DNA of 64,000 bases from Dysgonomonas sp. UBA5412 (GTDB lineage: Bacteria > Bacteroidota > Bacteroidia > Bacteroidales > Dysgonomonadaceae): the NCBI GenBank assembly GCA_002409595.1, contig DHNQ01000009.1:127350-191349 (forward strand). Direction: 5' to 3'. Both the position numbers and the translations under genes were made by a program. The notes under the pieces were generated by a model. The model did not search any database and was not told the DNA's origin. It was given only the letters and a program-made list of their open reading frames with translations. Shown in pieces: positions 1-7,124 of the stretch; position 1 is the stretch's first letter, and the number at the start of each line of letters is the position of its first letter.

Positions 1-57
1 GGTTAGAGCATCTGACTGTTAATCAGAGGGTCCTTGGTTCAAGTCCAAGAGGAAGAG
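1..57 (+). tRNA. tRNA-Asn (GTT), 3' part only
   Basis: The window opens inside a tRNA. The anticodon stem TCTGA/TCAGA (11-15 and 23-27) encloses the loop CTGTTAA with anticodon GTT at 18-20, so it reads Asn codons. A T-arm (33-49) with loop TTCAAGT follows, then the 3' acceptor strand 50-56 and discriminator G57. The next bases are CAA, so the mature CCA end is not fully encoded and would be added after transcription. The 5' acceptor strand and most of the D-arm lie outside the window. A terminator hairpin follows within 10 bases. A phage-type regulator pair sits just downstream, and tRNA 3' ends are common integration sites, but I see no repeat of this tRNA end elsewhere in the window. Confidence 0.93.
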
Positions 58-61
58 CAAG

Positions 62-93
62 AAAAAAGCCTGAGTAAATCTCAGGCTTTTCTT
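62..93. terminator. Intrinsic terminator, probably bidirectional
   Basis: Perfect 8-bp stem AGCCTGAG (67-74) / CTCAGGCT (80-87) with a 5-base loop, A-run on the left and T-run on the right. It can end the tRNA transcript rightward and the regulator gene leftward. The stem resembles two other terminators in the window (7072-7101 and 24315-24352). Confidence 0.88.
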
Positions 94-118
94 ATTTTAT
101 ATCTATTTTTAGGTTTGT

Positions 119-826
119 TTACCATACTGTTATTCTCATCGTACCCACCACGATAGCCCAATCAAATATTTCGTGAAGAGGAAGATCGTAAGATTCGTAT
201 CCTGCTTTTTGATTGAATGATATACATTTGATGAAACCGTCCTTCTCTGATGGCATAATCTTCTTGATAATGTATCCATCGGTAGTCGATAAGGCGTAGA
301 CTTCTCCCCAACGTATATATGAACGATTTTTCCAGAATCGGCATATTATGATATCCTGATCGTTGATGCTCTTCTTTACATTTTCAGAGTTTTGCATACC
401 GTCTCCATAAACACGAAGACAGAAATCGTATTCGCCGATAAAGGGAATTGATATATCGTTACAGCTTTTTGATTCTATGGCGTTGCCAAAAGTATCAGAA
501 ACAGAGTTTATGAAAGGTCTGGTCGAAAAAGATAGTGATGTTTTTCCGTAAATAACATCTTCTTCGGCAAGAATAGAGGTAGAATCGGAAGTTGGATAAG
601 GGGTACGATTCATCATCTTGCCATTTCCCGTCATTAACCATTCTATATTGATGTCCTCAATTGAGCTTATAATCTTGTTGGTAACGTCAAACGATGGATT
701 ACTCTTTCGTTTTCCTACAATGTTTTCGATCACACTGGGTGATACGCCTATTGCAAGCGAAAAAGCTCTCTTGTTTCCTGAGTATAAGCTATCAATTATT
801 TCTTGTATTCTATCGTTTATCGACAT
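119..826 (-). CDS. XRE-type repressor with degenerate S24 (LexA/CI-like) domain
   Basis: A 235-residue regulator built like phage CI/LexA-type repressors. The N-terminus (about 1-70) is a helix-turn-helix, with IGVSPSVIENIVGKR as the recognition region and the family-typical IEWLMTGNGKM after it. The C-terminus (about 128-232) has the S24 layout: a VYGDGMQNS element at 139-147, the region EVYALSTTDGYIIKKI containing the general-base Lys (188/189), and the closing VVGTMR. Active family members have Ser in GDSM; here residue 143 is Gly (codon GGT), so self-cleavage is unlikely although dimerisation may remain. It is divergent from the small gene at 960, with two palindromes between them that are candidate operators. 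I infer a stable, non-inducible repressor or one controlled in another way. No other phage genes are nearby, so it may be domesticated. Confidence 0.8.
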   Translation of the reverse strand: MSINDRIQEIIDSLYSGNKRAFSLAIGVSPSVIENIVGKRKSNPSFDVTNKIISSIEDINIEWLMTGNGKMMNRTPYPTSDSTSILAEEDVIYGKTSLSFSTRPFINSVSDTFGNAIESKSCNDISIPFIGEYDFCLRVYGDGMQNSENVKKSINDQDIIICRFWKNRSYIRWGEVYALSTTDGYIIKKIMPSEKDGFIKCISFNQKAGYESYDLPLHEIFDWAIVVGTMRITVW

Positions 827-867
827 GCGAAAAATAAATATGTATTCATTTGAGTGTTTTTGTTCTT

Positions 868-884
868 ACAAAACTTTGTTTTGT
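868..884. promoter_or_regulatory. Inverted repeat, candidate operator 1
   Basis: Perfect 7-bp inverted repeat ACAAAAC-TTT-GTTTTGT. It overlaps the -33 TTTG of the rightward promoter (875-878) and lies 42 bp upstream of the repressor start codon. Its position suits a repressor that controls both directions; binding is inferred. Confidence 0.45.
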
Positions 885-905
885 GTACTCAATTGTTTAT
901 ATTTG
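875..905 (+). promoter_or_regulatory. Bacteroidetes sigma-type promoter for the 960 gene
   Basis: TTTG (875-878), a spacer of exactly 19 bp, then TATATTTG (898-905). This is a full match to the TTTG-N19-TAnnTTTG consensus known for the Bacteroidetes primary sigma factor. Predicted start of transcription is near 911-913, about 48 bases before the ATG. Confidence 0.72.
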
Positions 906-908
906 TAA

Positions 909-924
909 TTGTGAATATTCACAA
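909..924. promoter_or_regulatory. Palindrome at the transcription start, candidate operator 2
   Basis: Perfect 16-bp palindrome TTGTGAATATTCACAA, centred at 916/917 and covering the predicted start point of the 875-905 promoter. Together with the inverted repeat at 868-884 it brackets the promoter, as in lambda-like switches. Its base sequence differs from operator 1, so the two may bind different proteins. Confidence 0.5.
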
Positions 925-959
925 AGCCATAAAGATATGAAATTTTAAACAAAAATAAT

Positions 960-1184
960 ATGGCGAAAACAACGATTGTGAAAAAAACAGAATTACCTGA
1001 ATTCTTACCTCACGGATGGAAAAAGGAAGTTTCGATAGTTTTAGGGATTCATGTAAATACTGTAACCAATGCTCTGAAAATGGGACGAGGCAAAACGTAT
1101 GAAAGAATAAAACAAGTTGCAACTATCAAGTGGGGGCGCGATGAAGATGTAGGTCTGTCTGAAATAAAGAAACAACATTCGTAA
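960..1184 (+). CDS. Small HTH-like protein divergent from the repressor
   Basis: A 74-residue, mildly basic protein. The middle (about 20-52) reads as helix-turn-helix: WKKEVSIVLGIHVNTVTNAL, then a basic stretch MGRGKTYERIK. I do not recognise a named family. Its size, HTH character and head-to-head position to the S24-like repressor suggest a Cro-like or excisionase-like partner, but this rests on layout alone. It has a full-consensus promoter and is followed by a clear terminator, so it is a self-contained unit. Confidence 0.6.
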   Translation: MAKTTIVKKTELPEFLPHGWKKEVSIVLGIHVNTVTNALKMGRGKTYERIKQVATIKWGRDEDVGLSEIKKQHS

Positions 1185-1282
1185 GATATTCGCACTGTTA
1201 CTTATGAGAAAGAAAAGGTCGAGCCTTATATGTCTTTTCTTTCCCTTCTAAACCTAACTAAATTCCGACTGTTCGGAAATGT

Positions 1283-1316
1283 GAAGCCACAAGGATTTCT
1301 TCCTCGTGGCTTCTTC
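1283..1316. terminator. Intrinsic terminator between convergent genes
   Basis: Stem GAAGCCAC (1283-1290) / GTGGCTTC (1306-1313), extended inward by AGGA/TCCT after one mismatch, followed by TTCTTCTTAT. It lies between the 960 gene and the leftward ppx, whose stop is 3 bases away. Confidence 0.7.
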
Positions 1317-2210
1317 TTATGCTTTTATTTTTTCCGAATAAAGATGATGTATTATGCCGTCGGCTAGTCCTACCTTAGGGACATATATCTCATTTATCTT
1401 GCATGTCTTGCCTACGGTGAGAAATATTTTGAGTGCAGGGATAATAACGTCTGCACGATAGGTGTTTAATTTGAAGTTTTGTATTCTTTCTTCGTAGCTA
1501 AGATCCTTGAGGGCATCATACAAAACTTTTGTTTCGGTATAATTTAAGTATTCCTTGTCTCTCTTGCCTAGTATTTTGTGGACTTTATTTATATTTCCTC
1601 CCGATGCTACAATGCTCAGTGGGGCATAAAGTTTATATATCTTTTTTAGCCATGTTTTGAAGTGTTTCCATTCTGTTTCCTCTACTGCATTTACCAACAA
1701 ACGCACCGTTCCCAGTTGAAAAGACTGAGATGTTATTTTCTGTTGGTTGCTATATACTACCACTTCTGTACTGCCTCCACCTACGTCAACATAAAGATAA
1801 TTGCGGTTCTTGTCCATTACGTTGTCCAATCCTCCTGCAACATAGATAATGTCGGCTTCTTCCTGTCCACTGATAATTTCTATATTGATGCCACTTTCGC
1901 GGAGAATAATATCGGTTATCTCCTTTCCATTCTCTGCATCTCGCATTGCACTGGTTGCACAAGCACGATAATCTGTAACACCATAAGCTTTCATTATATG
2001 GGAAAATCCTTGCATGGCATCTATTAGTCGCTGTTTTTTCTCATCGCTGATTTTTTTACGGGTAAATACATCTTCACCTAAGCGAATAGGAACACGCAAG
2101 AATGCGGCTTTCTTAAAGTCGGATACACTACCCGATGTTTCTATATTGTTTATTAATAGTCGTATAGCATTAGATCCTATGTCGATTGCTGCAAAAATAT
2201 CTGTCTCCAT
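1317..2210 (-). CDS. ppx: Ppx/GppA-family phosphatase, paralogue 1 (downstream of ppk1)
   Basis: A 297-residue member of the actin-like (ASKHA) Ppx/GppA family, which releases phosphate from polyphosphate and/or hydrolyses pppGpp. Visible motifs: phosphate-1 loop DIGSNAIRLL (10-19), CATSAMRDAENG (84-95), the G-x-E-E-A catalytic element (115-119), phosphate-2 loop DVGGGSTEV (142-150), QLGTVR (165-170) and SGGNINK (203-209). It is the short form, without the C-terminal HD-like domain of E. coli Ppx (about 510 residues). It starts 9 bp after the ppk1 stop and is surely co-transcribed with it, so the operon makes and degrades polyphosphate. Motifs alone do not separate exopolyphosphatase from pppGpp phosphatase. 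Confidence 0.9.
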   Translation of the reverse strand: METDIFAAIDIGSNAIRLLINNIETSGSVSDFKKAAFLRVPIRLGEDVFTRKKISDEKKQRLIDAMQGFSHIMKAYGVTDYRACATSAMRDAENGKEITDIILRESGINIEIISGQEEADIIYVAGGLDNVMDKNRNYLYVDVGGGSTEVVVYSNQQKITSQSFQLGTVRLLVNAVEETEWKHFKTWLKKIYKLYAPLSIVASGGNINKVHKILGKRDKEYLNYTETKVLYDALKDLSYEERIQNFKLNTYRADVIIPALKIFLTVGKTCKINEIYVPKVGLADGIIHHLYSEKIKA

Positions 2211-2219
2211 TCGTAAAGT

Positions 2220-4253
2220 TTATTTCATGTTCTTATAATATTCGTATAATACGATCTGAGATCGGCAAGCCTTCTTACCTTTTTGCTCTACGTATTTGTT
2301 TTCTCCAAAGATACTAAGATCTCGCGCTTTTACGTTATCTGACCATTGTATGTCGAATACATCTTTTATCGTTTGTCTTATTTTCTTATCTAAAATAGGA
2401 GTGCCTACTTCTACTCTGCGGTCGAGATTACGGTTCATCCAATCGGCACTCATTATATAAATTTGCTCGTCCCCATTGTTATGAAATATAGCCATGCGTG
2501 CATGCTCCAAATATTGATCAACAATGCTTATGACTCGTATATTTTCACTCAAGCCTTCTACTTGAGGTTGCAGACAGCAAGCGCCTCTCACTATGAGGCG
2601 TACTTCCACTCCTGCCTGACTTGCTGAATAAAGCAGATTTATGATTTCTTCATCTGTCAGGCTGTTGAATTTTGCATAAATATAAGCCGGTTTACCTTTT
2701 TGTGCATATTTGATCTCCTGTCTTATTAAAGATTCAAATTGTGCCCGCATAAAGTATGGCGAAACCAAAAGTTGCTTGCATGAGAAATGTTTGTGAGTAT
2801 TCAGTAAAAAATCGAAGATGGCAAATGTATCGGTTGTTATTTGACTATTAGACGTAAACAAACCGAAGTCGCCATATATCTGAGCTGTGGATTCATTGAA
2901 ATTCCCTGTTCCTATATACGCATAATTTTTATTAGCTCGTTCCACCAGTACAAGTTTGCTGTGGACTTTAAGCCCATTTACACCATGTATTATTTTTACC
3001 CCTTCTTTCTGAAGTAGTTCTGAATATTCTACATTCTGTTCTTCATCGAAACGAGCAAACAGTTCGAGGAGGACAACGACCTTTTTGCCGTTTTTTGCTG
3101 CATTGATCAGCGTATTGATAACTTTCGAGCGTTCTGCCGTACGGTATAGAGTAATATATATACTTTCGACTTTCGGATCGATAGCGGCTTCGCGAAGAAA
3201 ATCTATGAAGTGATTGAACGTATGGTAAGGATAGTTTAGGAAAATATCCTTTCTGGCGATAACCTTCAAAATACTCGAAAAAGGTTCTATATCTGGATGC
3301 TCTAATGGTTCTAAAGTTTTACTTTCCAAGTCGGGGCGAACTTTAGGAAACTTCATCAAGCTTCGCATCAAATGGTATCTGCCACCGGCTTCAAGGCTCT
3401 CATCATTTTTTAGTTTTAGTTTCGATGAAATAATGCCAAGTAAATCGTCGGGCATCTCCTGATCATATATAAGTCTGACAGGTTGTCCATGCAAGCGGTT
3501 TTGAAGTCCTACTTCCATTTTTTCAACCAGACTTTTTGAGATGTCGTCATCAAGCGTGAGCAGAGAGTCTCGCATCAGCTTGAAGGTGTATGCCGAAATA
3601 GTATTGTAGTTGAACATAAAAAATATTTCGTCGAGGCAAAGCCTGATTATATCGTCCAGAAATATTATTTCGTTTCTGTCTTTCTTCGATGGTAAGACTA
3701 TGAATCTGGGGCAGGAACTGCTTATGGGGATTTGTATAATTGCATATCTGCTGTTTCTGTTGTCTTTGCCCGAACACATCTTTACTGCATGATAGATATT
3801 ATTATCTTGCAAAAATGGTATTTCAGTTGTCTTACGTAGTATAAGTGGTACGAGCCGTGGTGTTATGACCGTCGAAAAGTATTCGTGACAAAACTCTTTC
3901 TGTTCTTTGTTTAGCTGCTTTTCATTTATAACATAGATGCCATGAGTTTCCATTTCAGATAAAATGGAGTAATATGCTTGTTCGAATTTCTTTTGTCCCT
4001 CCTTTACTCTTGAATTTACTAACGGGAGAAGCTCTGAGGCTGTGTATCCACCCGAAAAACGGGGTGCTTTCTTGCCCTTTATCTGACTGAGTCGTACTAT
4101 GTTGGCAACGCGAACTTTTATAAATTCATCCTGATTGTTAGAAAAAATACCTAAAAAACGAAGCCGTTGCATCAAAGGAACCGACTTGTCTTGGGCTTCT
4201 TGCAATACTCTCTGATTGAATGTAAGCCAACTTAAATCTCTGTTGTTTATCAT
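2220..4253 (-). CDS. ppk1: Polyphosphate kinase 1
   Basis: A 677-residue PPK1, which reversibly transfers the ATP gamma-phosphate to polyphosphate. The N-terminal domain opens with the family signature NRDLSWLTFNQRVLQEA (4-20) and DEFIKVRVA (42-50). The two phospholipase-D-like catalytic domains carry the HSKLVLVER box with the likely autophosphorylated His431, GTGNFNE (448-454), and the second-domain LEH (His584) followed by SADWMNRNLDRRVE (602-615). Length matches the family. First gene of a ppk1-ppx pair, with a second Ppx/GppA gene directly upstream on the same strand (167-bp gap), so all three may be transcribed together. Confidence 0.97.
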   Translation of the reverse strand: MINNRDLSWLTFNQRVLQEAQDKSVPLMQRLRFLGIFSNNQDEFIKVRVANIVRLSQIKGKKAPRFSGGYTASELLPLVNSRVKEGQKKFEQAYYSILSEMETHGIYVINEKQLNKEQKEFCHEYFSTVITPRLVPLILRKTTEIPFLQDNNIYHAVKMCSGKDNRNSRYAIIQIPISSSCPRFIVLPSKKDRNEIIFLDDIIRLCLDEIFFMFNYNTISAYTFKLMRDSLLTLDDDISKSLVEKMEVGLQNRLHGQPVRLIYDQEMPDDLLGIISSKLKLKNDESLEAGGRYHLMRSLMKFPKVRPDLESKTLEPLEHPDIEPFSSILKVIARKDIFLNYPYHTFNHFIDFLREAAIDPKVESIYITLYRTAERSKVINTLINAAKNGKKVVVLLELFARFDEEQNVEYSELLQKEGVKIIHGVNGLKVHSKLVLVERANKNYAYIGTGNFNESTAQIYGDFGLFTSNSQITTDTFAIFDFLLNTHKHFSCKQLLVSPYFMRAQFESLIRQEIKYAQKGKPAYIYAKFNSLTDEEIINLLYSASQAGVEVRLIVRGACCLQPQVEGLSENIRVISIVDQYLEHARMAIFHNNGDEQIYIMSADWMNRNLDRRVEVGTPILDKKIRQTIKDVFDIQWSDNVKARDLSIFGENKYVEQKGKKACRSQIVLYEYYKNMK

Positions 4254-4380
4254 TTGAAATCTTAATCAAATTTACTTTTATTCAAATATGTACATCTTTA
4301 CAGAATCATATTGTAATAATGTTAATTTCCTCTATAAAGTTAAACTTTTTTTGTAAACGAATGTGAGAATAGACTCTGTT

Positions 4381-4400
4381 TTTGGCTGCTGACAGCCAAA
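4381..4400. other. Hairpin between ppx2 and ppk1
   Basis: Perfect 8-bp stem TTTGGCTG/CAGCCAAA with loop CTGA, 20 bp past the stop of the leftward upstream gene. There is no T-run on the exit side in that direction, so it is not a convincing terminator. It could be an RNA-processing or stabilising hairpin between the two genes. Confidence 0.4.
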
Positions 4401-4420
4401 TGATCTTTTCTCGTTGCGGG

Positions 4421-5320
4421 TTAAATATTCTCTGTTTGGAGATTTGAATGCTGTAAATAGAGATCCTTAATAATGCCATCTGCTACGCCGATGATAGGTG
4501 TTTCTATGACCAACGCTCGCGAGAGTTTCATCACTCTGAGATATATTTCTATCGCAGGTAATAGTACATCGGCACGATTAAGATTGATATTATATTTGAG
4601 TAGACGTTCTTCGTAACTCATTTTTTTAAATTTTCCGGCGAAGCTTACTAATTCCTCTCTTCTTATGCGCCCGCAGCGACGGAGTAAAGAATCTAATTTG
4701 TTGATATTTCCACCCGAACCTATCAAAGATATTTTGTTGAATACACGGCTGTGTTCTATCAACCATTCTTTCATCCTGTCCCATTCTGAATTTTCTTCCT
4801 CTAGGGAAAGTGTCCGCAATGTGCCTAATTTAAACGATTCGGTAGCGATCTCTGTGTTCTGATAAAAGATTACCATTTCCGTATTTCCTCCACCTACATC
4901 TGTGTATATATATGCTCTGTCTTCATCAAGCAATTCGTCTATACTGTTGGCCAATATGTAGCGGGCTTCGTCTTTGCTATCTATGACATCTATTTCTACG
5001 CCACTTCTAGCTGCTACATGGCTTATAACCTCATTCATATTAGAGGCTTCTCTGATAGCTGATGTAGCACAGGCTCTCCATATTTCGGCATCGTTAACTT
5101 GTAATAGCCCTTTGTAAGATTCCATCAAAACAGCAAGTTTCTCTTTCTTCTGTTCGCTAATAAATCCTTTTGAAAATGTGTCTTCTCCTAATTTTAAAGG
5201 GGTTCGGATTAAAGAATCTTTTTTGAAAATAGCTTTACCATGATAGTTTAGTACATCGGTGATCAATAGACGTACTGAGTTTGAGCCTATGTCAATAGCT
5301 CCTAATCGCTTTATATTCAT
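4421..5320 (-). CDS. Ppx/GppA-family phosphatase, paralogue 2 (upstream of ppk1)
   Basis: A 299-residue paralogue of the 1317-2210 gene, collinear over its full length: DIGSNSVRLL (10-19), CATSAIREASN (84-94), DVGGGNTEM (141-149), KLGTLR, SGGNINK and a closing RADVLLPAIEIYLR segment. The catalytic G-x-E-E-A element is altered to S-K-D-E-A (115-119): one acidic residue is conserved, the other is Asp. This hints at a different substrate preference (pppGpp versus polyphosphate), which is inference. It lies 167 bp upstream of ppk1 and 100 bp downstream of lipB, all leftward. Confidence 0.88.
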   Translation of the reverse strand: MNIKRLGAIDIGSNSVRLLITDVLNYHGKAIFKKDSLIRTPLKLGEDTFSKGFISEQKKEKLAVLMESYKGLLQVNDAEIWRACATSAIREASNMNEVISHVAARSGVEIDVIDSKDEARYILANSIDELLDEDRAYIYTDVGGGNTEMVIFYQNTEIATESFKLGTLRTLSLEEENSEWDRMKEWLIEHSRVFNKISLIGSGGNINKLDSLLRRCGRIRREELVSFAGKFKKMSYEERLLKYNINLNRADVLLPAIEIYLRVMKLSRALVIETPIIGVADGIIKDLYLQHSNLQTENI

Positions 5321-5420
5321 ATTTTTACTTCTGTATTTTTTACGAAAGTATATGAAGCTGGTTACAAAACGATTAAGTAGTGGTTGAGATAAGATTAACT
5401 TTTGATTTGAAAGATATTAG

Positions 5421-6089
5421 TTATTCTATTTTGTCGTTAAATATTTGTTCGAAAAGAGACTTCGTTCTGTCTTTTATTTCGTTCATATTTATCTCATATC
5501 CAAGCTCTTTTTGCATAGATGTGACTCCTTTGTCTGTAAATCCACAAGGATTGATGAGATTGAAAAAAGATAGATCTGTATTTACGTTCAGGGCAAATCC
5601 GTGCATGGTTACGAAGCGGCTACTCCGAACTCCGATAGCAGCTATTTTTCGGGTTTTAGATGGTGTTTGTGTATCTATCCATACTCCAGCTGCACCTTCC
5701 AGCCGTTCAGCTTGTATGTCGTATGATGCCAAAAGCCGGATAAGAATTTCTTCTATATTAGAAATATACTTCCTTAGTCCAATATTATAGTACTCAAGGT
5801 CGAAGATAGGATATCCTACAAGTTGTCCGGGACCATGATAAGTAATATCGCCTCCACGGTCTATCTGGAATAGTGAAACTCCTTTTGTTTCAAGATATGT
5901 CTTTTGAAAAAGCAGATTTTCTTGTTTACCATGTTTTCCGATAGTAATTACATGAGGATGTTCGCAAAAAAGCAGATTGCTTTGAGGGGCGATGCCTTCT
6001 TTCTTATCACTCAACGCTTTTTCGAACAATTGTTCTTGATAATTCCAAGCTTTTCCGTATTCTATAATACCTAAGTCCTTATAAAACAT
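5421..6089 (-). CDS. lipB: Octanoyl-[ACP]:protein N-octanoyltransferase
   Basis: A 222-residue LipB, which moves octanoate from acyl carrier protein to lipoyl domains of 2-oxoacid dehydrogenases and the glycine cleavage H protein, the first step of lipoate synthesis. Motifs: RGGDITYHGPGQLVGYPIFD (78-97), the KIAAIGVR strand with the conserved Lys148, MHGFALNV (162-169), and NPCGFTDKGVTS holding the catalytic Cys182. Four bp separate it from the upstream ruvC stop, so lipB is the third gene of a DUF4286-ruvC-lipB operon. No lipA is in the window. Confidence 0.96.
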   Translation of the reverse strand: MFYKDLGIIEYGKAWNYQEQLFEKALSDKKEGIAPQSNLLFCEHPHVITIGKHGKQENLLFQKTYLETKGVSLFQIDRGGDITYHGPGQLVGYPIFDLEYYNIGLRKYISNIEEILIRLLASYDIQAERLEGAAGVWIDTQTPSKTRKIAAIGVRSSRFVTMHGFALNVNTDLSFFNLINPCGFTDKGVTSMQKELGYEINMNEIKDRTKSLFEQIFNDKIE

Positions 6090-6093
6090 ATCC

Positions 6094-6657
6094 TTATTTT
6101 TTTACTTTTCCCGGATTCTTATTTATATAGTCTTTCCAACTTGTGAATTTTTTTTCCATACCGGGTGTGTTGGTCTGAAAATAATGACAGACGGCAGCAG
6201 CCAATCCATCGGTGGCATCCATTTGGGGAAGCATATTTTCGTCCGGAATTTTCAGAAAGTTTTGTAACATATAGGCTACCTGTTCTTTTGCAGCTCTTCC
6301 GTTTCCTGTTATCGACATTTTAATTTTTAACGGAGCATATTCAAATATCGGAATATCGCGTGATAGTGCAGCAGCCATTGCCACACCTTGAGCACGCCCC
6401 AACTTCAACATACTTTGTACATTCTTGCCAAAGAAAGGGGCTTCGATAGCCAATTCGTCAGGCAAGTATTCGTCTATCAGGCTGATTATTCTCTCAAAGA
6501 TACGTCTGAGTTTCAGATAATGATCGTCGTATTTGCTTAGTTGCAGTATACCCATTGCCATCAATTCCGGCTTGTTGTTCACCACTCTCAGTATCCCATA
6601 TCCCATAATTTGAGTTCCGGGATCTATACCTAATATGATGCGTTCTTTTTCGATCAT
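6094..6657 (-). CDS. ruvC: Holliday junction resolvase RuvC
   Basis: A 187-residue crossover-junction endonuclease with the RNase H-like fold. All four acidic catalytic residues are visible: Asp12 in GIDPGTQ, Glu72 in AIEAPFFGKN, Asp147 and Asp150 in MDATDGLAAAVCHY. The segment KNVQSMLKLGRAQGVA is also typical. It would resolve recombination intermediates together with RuvAB, which is encoded elsewhere. Its ATG overlaps the stop of the upstream DUF4286 gene (TAATG), implying translational coupling. Confidence 0.97.
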   Translation of the reverse strand: MIEKERIILGIDPGTQIMGYGILRVVNNKPELMAMGILQLSKYDDHYLKLRRIFERIISLIDEYLPDELAIEAPFFGKNVQSMLKLGRAQGVAMAAALSRDIPIFEYAPLKIKMSITGNGRAAKEQVAYMLQNFLKIPDENMLPQMDATDGLAAAVCHYFQTNTPGMEKKFTSWKDYINKNPGKVKK

Positions 6658-6965
6658 TATAGTTCTATTTCTTCCATCAGCGTTACAAATCCCAATGCCT
6701 TATTGCCAAAGCGCGAAGTAATTTCTTCTTGGAGAGAAAGGCCTTCGTTTTCGAACCAATAATTGAGAGTATCCACATTCTTTACTTTGAGTTGCAAAGA
6801 GTAGCTGCTGCCTTTATCTTCGTGTTGAGGATGAATGCGGGCAAAGCGAGGTTCGTGAAGAAAACCACTGTTGACAGCTTTTTTTATATATGTATCTTTC
6901 ATAAAAGAGATGTATTCATTCAGAATATCGTCTTCTACATGGAAAGTAGTGTTGAATATGATCAT
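6657..6965 (-). CDS. DUF4286 family protein
   Basis: A 102-residue protein that I recognise as the DUF4286 family of Bacteroidetes, with MIIFNTTFHVEDDI at the start, a central FARIHPQHEDKGSSYSLQ and a closing ALGFVTLMEEIEL. No signal peptide or membrane segment. It heads a tightly packed operon (TAATG overlap with ruvC, then lipB). The biochemical role is unknown; the steady linkage to ruvC suggests only shared expression. Confidence 0.8.
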   Translation of the reverse strand: MIIFNTTFHVEDDILNEYISFMKDTYIKKAVNSGFLHEPRFARIHPQHEDKGSSYSLQLKVKNVDTLNYWFENEGLSLQEEITSRFGNKALGFVTLMEEIEL

Positions 6966-7071
6966 CGTATTTGTAATAATAAAAGTGATATGCGAAGGTA
7001 CAAAAAGTTTGATATAGCATTTACCTTAAAAATGTAATAATTATATGGTATATCCTATGACGCGATAAAAT

Positions 7072-7103
7072 AAAAGCCTGGGCAATATTGCTCAGGCTTT
7101 TAT
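7072..7103. terminator. Intrinsic terminator after pgk
   Basis: Stem AAAAGCCTG (7072-7080) / CAGGCTTTT (7093-7101), extended inward by GGCA/TTGCT pairs. It stops pgk, which reads leftward and ends at 7125, before the DUF4286-ruvC-lipB operon. It shares the AGCCTG core with the hairpins at 62-93 and 24315-24352. Confidence 0.85.
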
Positions 7104-7124
7104 TTTATGGATTAAGTAGAAAAA

